Shown piece by piece: positions 57,706 through 64,000 of a stretch of DNA of 64,000 nucleotides (position 1 is its first letter; the number at the start of each line of letters is the position of its first letter). The notes beneath the pieces are model-generated. The model searched no databases. It was not told the DNA's origin and was given only the letters and a program-made list of their open reading frames with translations. The translations under genes and the position numbers were made by a program. The stretch spans positions 31,971-95,970 of the forward strand of contig CAJULM010000005.1 of the NCBI GenBank assembly GCA_910587285.1, given 5' to 3'. This DNA is from an uncultured Oscillospiraceae bacterium. Its GTDB lineage: Bacteria; Bacillota; Clostridia; Oscillospirales; Oscillospiraceae.

Positions 57706-59484
57706 ATGGGAAAAGTAGTTAAGGTCTCCGGCCCCCTGGTGGTGGCCACCGGCATGGCGGACGCCAATATGTCCGACGTGGTGCGCGTGGGTCCCGAGCG
57801 CCTCATCGGTGAGATCCTCACCATGAACGGCGACTCCGCCTCCATCCAGGTTTATGAGGAGACCTCCGGCCTGGGCCCCGGCACCGAAGTGGTGACCACC
57901 GGCTCCCCCATGAGCGTGGAGCTTGGCCCCGGCATGATCGAGAATATCTACGACGGCATCCAGCGTCCGCTGGAGAAAATTATGGAAAAGGTCCACGGCA
58001 ATAATCTCCCCCGCGGCGTGGAGGTGCCCGCCATCGACCTGGAGAAGCTGTGGGACTTCACCCCCGTGGCCAAGGCCGGCGACAAAGTGGTGGGCGGCGA
58101 CATCATCGGCACCGTCCCCGAGACGCCGGTGGTGCTCCACAAGATCATGGTGCCCCCCAACCTGAAGGGCACGCTGAAAAGCGTGGTCCCCGCCGGGCAG
58201 TATAATGTCCGCCATACGGTGGCCGTGCTAACAAAGGAAGACGGCACCGAGGTGGAGCTGGCCATGAGCCAGCGCTGGCCCGTCCGTGTGGGCCGCCCGT
58301 ATAAGCACAAGTATCCCCCTGTCAAGCCCCTGTCCTCCGGCCAGCGTATCGTGGATACCTTCTTCCCCGTGGCCAAGGGCGGCACCGCCGCCATCCCCGG
58401 CCCCTTCGGGTCGGGCAAGACCGTGATGCAGCACGCCCTGGCTAAGTGGTCCGACGTGGACATCGTGGTGTATATCGGCTGCGGCGAGCGCGGCAACGAG
58501 ATGACCGACGTGCTGCGGGAGTTCCCCGAGCTGGTGGACCCCCGCACCGGCGAAACGCTGATGAAGCGTACGGTCCTGATTGCCAACACCTCCGATATGC
58601 CTGTGGCTGCCCGTGAGGCATCCATCTACACCGGCATCACCATCGCCGAGTACTTCCGCGACATGGGCTACGATGTGGCCGTCATCGCCGACTCCACCTC
58701 CCGCTGGGCCGAGGCCCTGCGCGAAATGTCCGGCCGTCTGGAGGAGATGCCCGGCGAGGAGGGCTATCCCGCCTACCTGGCCTCCCGTCTGGCCCAGTTC
58801 TACGAGCGCGCCGGCTCCGTGTCCTGCCTGGGGTCCGAGGAGAACCGCCGGGGCAGCCTCACCGCCGTGGGCGCCGTGTCCCCCCCGGGCGGCGACTTGG
58901 CCGAGCCCGTCAGCCAGGGCACCATGCGTATCGTGAAGGTATTCTGGGCGCTGGACGCCTCCCTGGCCTACAAGCGTCACTTCCCCGCCATCAACTGGCT
59001 CACCTCTCACTCCCTGTACCTGGACTCCCTCAAGCCCTGGTTCGATGAGAATCTGGGCAAGGAATTCCTTCAGAACCGAGAGCAGGCTATGAGCGTACTC
59101 CAGCAGGAGGCCAGCCTGAATGAAATCGTGCAGCTGGTTGGTAAGGACTCCCTGTCCCCCAACGACCAGCTCACCCTGGAGACCGCCCGTATGGTCCGCG
59201 AAGACTTCCTCCAGCAAAACTCCTTCGTGGACATCGACTCCTTCTCCACCTACGACCGGCAGGAAAAGCTGCTGGCCATGATTCTGGACTACGACAAGCT
59301 GTGCCGGGACGCCATCGTCAAGGGCGCCCCCGCCGCCAAGCTGTTCGACATCCCCGCCCGTGAGCGCATCGGCCGCGCCAAAAGCGTGCCCGCCGAGGAG
59401 TACGCCCAGGTGTATGCTGATATCTCCGCTTCCATGGAAAAGGAGATTGACGAGGTCGTGAGAAAGGCTGGTGAGGAACTGTGA
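57706..59484 (+). CDS. ntpA: V-type ATP synthase subunit A (catalytic)
   Basis: A 592-residue catalytic subunit. P-loop GPFGSGKTVMQ, the catalytic GERGNE, SRWAEALREMSGRLEEMPG, and the non-homologous insert (about 110-190) of A subunits. ATG at 57706. Its end overlaps subunit B's GTG start. Confidence 0.97.
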   Translation: MGKVVKVSGPLVVATGMADANMSDVVRVGPERLIGEILTMNGDSASIQVYEETSGLGPGTEVVTTGSPMSVELGPGMIENIYDGIQRPLEKIMEKVHGNNLPRGVEVPAIDLEKLWDFTPVAKAGDKVVGGDIIGTVPETPVVLHKIMVPPNLKGTLKSVVPAGQYNVRHTVAVLTKEDGTEVELAMSQRWPVRVGRPYKHKYPPVKPLSSGQRIVDTFFPVAKGGTAAIPGPFGSGKTVMQHALAKWSDVDIVVYIGCGERGNEMTDVLREFPELVDPRTGETLMKRTVLIANTSDMPVAAREASIYTGITIAEYFRDMGYDVAVIADSTSRWAEALREMSGRLEEMPGEEGYPAYLASRLAQFYERAGSVSCLGSEENRRGSLTAVGAVSPPGGDLAEPVSQGTMRIVKVFWALDASLAYKRHFPAINWLTSHSLYLDSLKPWFDENLGKEFLQNREQAMSVLQQEASLNEIVQLVGKDSLSPNDQLTLETARMVREDFLQQNSFVDIDSFSTYDRQEKLLAMILDYDKLCRDAIVKGAPAAKLFDIPARERIGRAKSVPAEEYAQVYADISASMEKEIDEVVRKAGEEL

Positions 59485-60863
59485 TCCGAGAGTATAAAAC
59501 CATCCAGGAGATCGCGTCCCCGCTGATGATGGTCAAAATGGTGGAGCACGTCACCTACGACGAGCTGGCCGAGGTGGAGCTGCCCGACGGCTCCATCCGC
59601 CGCGGCCAGGTGCTGGAGGTCAACGGCGACACCGCCGTGGTCCAGCTGTTTGAGTCCGCCGCTGGCATCAACCTGGCCCAGTCCAAGGTGCGCTTCCTGG
59701 GCCACCCCCTCCAGCTGGGCGTGTCCGGCGATATGCTGGGCCGGGTGTTCAACGGCATGGGCGTGCCCATCGACGGCGGCCCCGCCATTCTGGCCGAGGA
59801 GTACCGGGACATTAACGGCCTGCCCATGAACCCCGCCGCCCGGGACTACCCCAATGAGTTCATCCAGACGGGCATTTCCACCATCGACGGCCTGAACACC
59901 CTGGTGCGCGGCCAGAAGCTGCCCATCTTCTCCGGCTCCGGCCTGCCCCACGCCAACCTGGCCGCCCAGATCGCCCGTCAGGCCAAGGTGCTGGGGGACG
60001 AGAGCGCAAATTTCGCCGTGGTGTTCGCCGCCATCGGCATCACCTTCGAGGAGTCCGAGTTCTTCGTCCAGGAGTTTAAGCGCACCGGCGCCATCGACCG
60101 CACTGTGCTGTTCACCAACCTGGCCGATGACCCCGCCGTGGAGCGTATCGCCACCCCCCGGATGGCCCTCACCGCTGCGGAGTACCTGGCCTTTGAGAAG
60201 GATATGCACGTACTGGTTATCCTCACCGACATCACCAACTACGCCGAGGCTCTGCGTGAAGTGTCCGCCGCTAAGAAGGAGGTCCCGGGCCGCCGCGGCT
60301 TCCCCGGCTACCTGTACACCAACCTGGCCACCATCTACGAGCGCGCCGGCCGCCAGCTGGGCAAGGCGGGGTCCATCACCATGATCCCCATCCTCACCAT
60401 GCCCGAGGACGACAAGACCCACCCCATCCCCGACCTGACCGGCTATATCACCGAGGGGCAGATCATCCTGTCCCGCTCCCTATACCGCCAGGGCATCAAT
60501 CCCCCTGTGGATGTGCTGCCCTCCCTGTCCCGTCTGAAGGATAAGGGCATTGGCGTGGGCAAGACCCGAGAGGACCATGCCAACACCATGAACCAGCTGT
60601 TTGCGGCCTACTCCACCGGCAAGGACAATAAGGAGCTCATGTCCATTCTGGGCGAGGCGGCCCTGACCCCCACCGACCTGCTTTATGCCAAGTTCGCCGA
60701 CGAGTTCGAGCGGCGCTACGTCAACCAGGGCTATGAGGAGAACCGGTCCATTGAGGAGACGCTGAACCTGGGCTGGGAGCTGCTGTCCATCCTGCCCACA
60801 GCGGAGCTCAAGCGCATCAAACAGGAGTATATTGATAAGTATCTGCCTAAAAAAGAGCAGTAA
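59481..60863 (+). CDS. ntpB: V-type ATP synthase subunit B
   Basis: A 460-residue non-catalytic subunit; the P-loop is replaced by GSGLPHANLAAQ, and PGRRGFPGYLYTNLATIYERAG is conserved. Starts GTG at 59481 with GTGAGGA. Confidence 0.97.
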   Translation: MIREYKTIQEIASPLMMVKMVEHVTYDELAEVELPDGSIRRGQVLEVNGDTAVVQLFESAAGINLAQSKVRFLGHPLQLGVSGDMLGRVFNGMGVPIDGGPAILAEEYRDINGLPMNPAARDYPNEFIQTGISTIDGLNTLVRGQKLPIFSGSGLPHANLAAQIARQAKVLGDESANFAVVFAAIGITFEESEFFVQEFKRTGAIDRTVLFTNLADDPAVERIATPRMALTAAEYLAFEKDMHVLVILTDITNYAEALREVSAAKKEVPGRRGFPGYLYTNLATIYERAGRQLGKAGSITMIPILTMPEDDKTHPIPDLTGYITEGQIILSRSLYRQGINPPVDVLPSLSRLKDKGIGVGKTREDHANTMNQLFAAYSTGKDNKELMSILGEAALTPTDLLYAKFADEFERRYVNQGYEENRSIEETLNLGWELLSILPTAELKRIKQEYIDKYLPKKEQ

Positions 60864-60875
60864 GGAGGGGGAAAC

Positions 60876-61589
60876 ATGGCAAACACCGTGGTAAACCCCA
60901 CCCGAATGGAACTCACCCGCCTGAAGGGCAAGCTGAAAACCGCCCAGCGCGGCCACAAGCTGCTGAAAGACAAGCGGGATGAGCTGATGAAGCAGTTCTT
61001 AGACACCGTGCGGGAGCTTCGCGCCCTACGCTCTCAGGTGGAGCAGGACCTGCTGCGGGTGCACAGCTCCTTCACCGTGGCCTCCGCACTGATGAGCGCC
61101 CAGGCCATGGAGCAGGCGCTGATGTATCCCAAGCAGTCCGTAGAGCTCACTATGAGCTTCCAGAATATCATGTCCGTCAACGTGCCTGTCTACCACTATC
61201 AGACCCGCACCGACGACACTGGCGACATCTTCCCCTACGGCTTTGCCGCCACCAGCGGCGAGCTGGACGGAGCGGTGGCCGCCTTGGGCGAGGTGTTCCA
61301 GAATATGCTCAAGCTGGCTCAGACCGAAAAGGCCGCCCAGCTCATGGCGGAGGAGATCGAGAAAACCCGGCGGCGCGTCAACGCCCTGGAGTACGTGGTC
61401 ATCCCCAACACCCAGGAGAACATCCGGTATATCACCATGAAGCTGGATGAAAATGACCGCTCTACCACCACCCGGCTGATGAAGGTGAAGGATATGCTTC
61501 TGGCTGAGGCCCAGGAGGAGCGCCGGGCCGCCAACGATAAGGCGATTCAGTCCTTTGGCGGCAATCCGAGCGATACCACGCAGATCTGA
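60876..61589 (+). CDS. ntpD: V-type ATP synthase subunit D
   Basis: A 237-residue central-shaft coiled coil: N-terminal NPTRMELTRLKGKLKTAQRG and the late NALEYVVIPNTQENI are family signatures. RBS AAGGAGGGGG. Last gene before the terminator. Confidence 0.96.
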   Translation: MANTVVNPTRMELTRLKGKLKTAQRGHKLLKDKRDELMKQFLDTVRELRALRSQVEQDLLRVHSSFTVASALMSAQAMEQALMYPKQSVELTMSFQNIMSVNVPVYHYQTRTDDTGDIFPYGFAATSGELDGAVAALGEVFQNMLKLAQTEKAAQLMAEEIEKTRRRVNALEYVVIPNTQENIRYITMKLDENDRSTTTRLMKVKDMLLAEAQEERRAANDKAIQSFGGNPSDTTQI

Positions 61590-61614
61590 GCGTTCCACTC
61601 AAAACCAACGCATT

Positions 61615-61649
61615 AAGCCCTCCCGGCAGTTCGCCGGGAGGGCTTTTGC
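61615..61649 (+). terminator. intrinsic terminator of ATPase operon
   Basis: Stem AAGCCCTCCCGGC / GCCGGGAGGGCTT, 5-nt loop, T-run. Confidence 0.93.
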
Positions 61650-61702
61650 CTGTTTTCTAATCCGCCGTATCCCTCGGGTCAATTTCGCATCAGCGAACTA
61701 CT

Positions 61703-62353
61703 TTACCGATTTCGAGCCGTTATCTTTTGATTTACGGCAAGGCAGCTAATCAAAATGGCGGCGTAATAGGAAAACAGCAGGACCGTCGTAACGTTCATTT
61801 GCTTTTCTCGCTGCGTAAAATAGACCAGTGTAAACAGGACCTCAAACAAAATCGAACTAAGGCCGGTGAGGATCTCGATCCAGCGCATTTGCAGCTGTAC
61901 CCTTTTGATAGAATCCTTTTGGGGGTCAAATCCCGCCAGCATATTATAGCGACCGCTCTTGAGCATCACCGTAAAGGTAACATAGATCATTGCTGTGGCA
62001 AAAGCGCACGTCACAGGGAGAAACACGGCGGCAGCGATATTTACCAGGCCGCAAATTCCAAGGGTTACATGGACTACAGCCAGCAGGATACTGACGATCA
62101 AGAATATGGGACTAATCCCAATATCCGCCTCCGTTCCTTTCCCCTCCGAGCCGCCTATGAGATCGGAGACCGAAACATCAAACGCTTCCGCAATCCGCTC
62201 AATCAAACCAATATCCGGTTCGCTCAGGTCCCTCTCCCAGCTCGAAACGGCCTGCCTTGAAACGCCCAGCTGTTCTGCCAGCGCGCTCTGGGACAACCCG
62301 GCGTTATTGCGTATAGCCGACAAATTAGCGCCAAAGGAATTTTTCATTTCCAT
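61703..62353 (-). CDS. XRE-family HTH protein with membrane domain
   Basis: A 216-residue protein: HTH at about 6-60 (LSQSALAEQLGVSRQAVSSWERD), short linker, then four membrane helices (about 80-100, 108-130, 155-178, 188-208). Such HTH-membrane hybrids are thought to sense envelope or ionic state and bind DNA near the membrane. ATG at 62353 with GGGGAGAGG. No partner gene adjacent; it converges with the ATPase operon. Confidence 0.87.
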   Translation of the reverse strand: MEMKNSFGANLSAIRNNAGLSQSALAEQLGVSRQAVSSWERDLSEPDIGLIERIAEAFDVSVSDLIGGSEGKGTEADIGISPIFLIVSILLAVVHVTLGICGLVNIAAAVFLPVTCAFATAMIYVTFTVMLKSGRYNMLAGFDPQKDSIKRVQLQMRWIEILTGLSSILFEVLFTLVYFTQREKQMNVTTVLLFSYYAAILISCLAVNQKITARNR

Positions 62354-62502
62354 TTTTCCTCTCCCCTAACTTGTACCCATTCTATCCGGTTCTCCCAGAA
62401 AAAACAAGAAAGGGATCGTTGCATGGGCCGCAATCGTTTGTTGCTACTGCAATCCCCTGTGAAAAATGTGGCTACCGATTCTGGGTTGTCCTAAATCATA
62501 TG

Positions 62503-62539
62503 AAAAGCGTCCCTTCCGTGGCAGGAGGGACGCTTTTTT
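62503..62539 (+). terminator. intrinsic terminator without an obvious upstream gene
   Basis: Stem AAAAGCGTCCCTTCC / GGAGGGACGCTTTT with six T. The 149 bp before it carry no convincing plus-strand gene. Confidence 0.8.
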
Positions 62540-62586
62540 GCGTAAAACCATAGACTGGGACAGCAAAATGGAAAGGAGTTTTCCAG

Positions 62587-64000
62587 ATGAAGCTGTCCCA
62601 GCTGCTGTCCGCTATCGGCGCAAACTGTACCCAGGATGCGGACATTACCGCCCTGACCTGCGACTCCCGGGAGGTGATGCCGGGAGCGCTGTTCGTGGCC
62701 ATGGAGGGGGCCAAAGCCGACGGTCGCACCTATCTGTCCGACGCTCTGGCCCGGGGCGCCGCGGCGGTAGTTTGCCGCCCACCTCTGCCTTCCGGCGTCT
62801 CCGGCGCCGCCGTAGACGACCCTCGAGCCGCCTTAGCATCTTTGGCCGCGGAATTTTATGGACATCCCGCCCGGAAGCTCTCCCTCATCGCCGTCACCGG
62901 AACCAAGGGCAAGACCACCACCGCCCATATGCTCCGGGACATCCTCTCCGCCGCTGGATACCAAACCGGCATGACCGGCACCCTGGGCGCATACATCGGC
63001 CGCACACCCCTGGCCAGCTGTCCCAACACCACCCCGGAACCCATCGCCCTCCACCGCACGCTGCGGCAGCTGGTGGATGCGGGATGCTCCCACGTAGTGA
63101 TGGAGGTCTCCTCCCAGGCCATGAAACTACACCGGACGGACGGCCTCACCTTCGCCGCCGCCCTATTCCTCAACCTCACTCCAGACCACATCGGCGAAGC
63201 GGAGCACGCCGACTTTGCCGAGTACCGCGCCTGCAAGGCCGCCCTGTTCCGCCAGTGCCGCTTGGCGGTGGGCAATGGCGACGACACCAGCTGGCCCGCC
63301 ATGGCCGCCCAGGTTCCGTCCGGAGTTCCCGTCCTCACGTTCGGCTTCGGCCCGCAGTCCCAGGTGCAGGGGACGCTCCTCCCATCTCAGCCAGACGCCC
63401 CCCCATTGTCTGTGCGCCTGTCCGCGGACGGCGCGCCCCCCTACCGCATCCCCCTGCCGGGCTCGTTCAATGCCGCCGACGCGCTGGCCGCCATCGCTCT
63501 GAGCCGCGCCCTGGGCCTCAATGACGGCGCAATCCGCGCCGGGCTGGCCCACGTCTGCGTCCCAGGCCGCACCCAGCGCTACCCCGCCCCCGCCCCCTAC
63601 ACCATTCTCATTGACTACGCCCACAACGGCGACAGCTTCCGCGCCCTGCTGTCCGAGCTGCGGCTCCACTGCGCCGGAAACATCATCCTGGTTTTTGGCG
63701 CGGGCGGCGACCGCCCCAGGCTTCGCCGCATCGACATGGGCCGCGCCGCCGCCCAGTGGGCTGACTACGCCATCCTCACCGCCGACAACCCCCGCAGCGA
63801 GCGCGTGGAGGACATCTGCGCGGACATCGCTGCGGCCATCGGCTCCGACATCCCCTGGGAGATTGTCCCCGACCGGGGAGCGGCCATCCGCCGCGCCCTG
63901 GAGCTGGCCCAGCCAGGGGACATCGCCGCCCTGCTGGGCAAGGGCCACGAAACCTACATCGAGGAAAACGGCGTGCGACGCCCCTTTTCCGAGTGGAAAG
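62587..64000 (+). CDS. murE: UDP-MurNAc-tripeptide synthetase MurE (C-terminal end cut)
   Basis: 471 codons are visible, still open at the window end. MurE adds the third amino acid to UDP-MurNAc-Ala-Glu in the cytosol. Substrate domain (1-95), ATP-binding GTKGKTTTAHML, carbamylated Lys in YRACKAALF, DYAHNGDSFRALL, then GAGGDRPRLRR and the DNPR motif (ILTADNPRSE), the mark of meso-diaminopimelate rather than lysine. ATG at 62587 with AAAGGAG. The tail of the C-terminal domain is missing. Confidence 0.95.
   Translation, partial: MKLSQLLSAIGANCTQDADITALTCDSREVMPGALFVAMEGAKADGRTYLSDALARGAAAVVCRPPLPSGVSGAAVDDPRAALASLAAEFYGHPARKLSLIAVTGTKGKTTTAHMLRDILSAAGYQTGMTGTLGAYIGRTPLASCPNTTPEPIALHRTLRQLVDAGCSHVVMEVSSQAMKLHRTDGLTFAAALFLNLTPDHIGEAEHADFAEYRACKAALFRQCRLAVGNGDDTSWPAMAAQVPSGVPVLTFGFGPQSQVQGTLLPSQPDAPPLSVRLSADGAPPYRIPLPGSFNAADALAAIALSRALGLNDGAIRAGLAHVCVPGRTQRYPAPAPYTILIDYAHNGDSFRALLSELRLHCAGNIILVFGAGGDRPRLRRIDMGRAAAQWADYAILTADNPRSERVEDICADIAAAIGSDIPWEIVPDRGAAIRRALELAQPGDIAALLGKGHETYIEENGVRRPFSEWK

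Noticed and set aside
62466..63524. Arg/Pro-rich frame overlapping murE
   Set aside because: Out of frame with murE, whose motifs (GTKGKTT, DNPR) are unmistakable.
1..64000. CRISPR array, prophage, rRNA operon
   Set aside because: No regularly spaced repeats, no phage structural genes and no rRNA sequence seen. The only integrase lacks attachment-site or cargo evidence.

Overview
The window reads as the chromosome of a gut-type, spore-forming, butyrate-producing member of the Clostridia, most like Oscillospiraceae (Intestinimonas/Flavonifractor-like). This is inferred from the high GC content, the butyrate and short-chain-acid genes (hydroxyacyl-CoA dehydrogenase, thiolase, beta-keto acid cleavage enzyme, CoA-transferase), sporulation genes (BofA, SpoVB-like, CotH), a V-type Na+-like ATPase, class B sortase, a meso-DAP MurE and WalRK. 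Gene density is ordinary, strands alternate in short operons, and there is no rRNA, CRISPR array or prophage.

Layout. 1-5.5 kb: a sigma-54 regulon with a hydroxyacyl-CoA dehydrogenase (cut by the window start), its PAS/AAA+ activator, and a thiolase, short-chain fatty-acid transporter and beta-keto acid cleavage enzyme operon driven by a near-perfect -24/-12 promoter. 5.8-10.4 kb: the most interesting locus. A sortase B and its large Cys-rich, MucBP-type wall-anchored protein lie behind two tandem c-di-GMP-I riboswitches. Upstream of these is a 213-bp segment bounded by 27-bp inverted repeats that carries an outward promoter and a terminator and directly abuts a tyrosine recombinase gene. This looks like a phase-variable (invertible) promoter feeding a c-di-GMP-gated adhesin. 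10.6-14.8 kb: the VTC / DUF4956 / CotH trio with a divergent OmpR-type response regulator and mirrored 11-bp-period direct repeats between them. 14.8-24.6 kb: GNAT, then a raffinose-family sugar locus (ABC transporter without its ATPase, alpha-galactosidase, AraC regulator, fructokinase, sucrose-cleaving GH13). 25-27.7 kb: a chemoreceptor gene remnant, a MATE exporter, and an Rrf2-cupin pair. 27.9-38.8 kb: a branched-chain-type ABC importer (LivHMGFJ) co-transcribed with a KAS III-like enzyme, CoA-transferase, two alpha/beta hydrolases and a TetR regulator, divergent from a MaoC hydratase. The two divergent promoters carry twin palindromic operators. 38.9-47.5 kb: an FMN-type reductase, Nudix hydrolase, walRK-yycHI, a SpoVB-like flippase, a class I amidotransferase and a phosphoribosyltransferase. 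47.7-49.3 kb: a guanine riboswitch and purine permease. 49.3-52.1 kb: a TIM-barrel protein, a DUF4015 protein, yaaL-bofA and tRNA-Gly(GCC). 52.4-61.6 kb: a complete V-type ATPase operon (G/H-I-K-E-C-F-small membrane protein-A-B-D) whose K subunit keeps all Na+-binding positions. 61.7-64 kb: an XRE-type membrane regulator and the start of murE (cut by the window end).

How it works together: carbon enters as plant oligosaccharides and short organic or amino-derived acids and is routed to CoA thioesters and butyrate-type fermentation. Ion homeostasis is by a rotary Na+ or H+ ATPase. Surface display is controlled by DNA inversion plus cyclic di-GMP. All functional calls are from sequence reading only; no database search was run.
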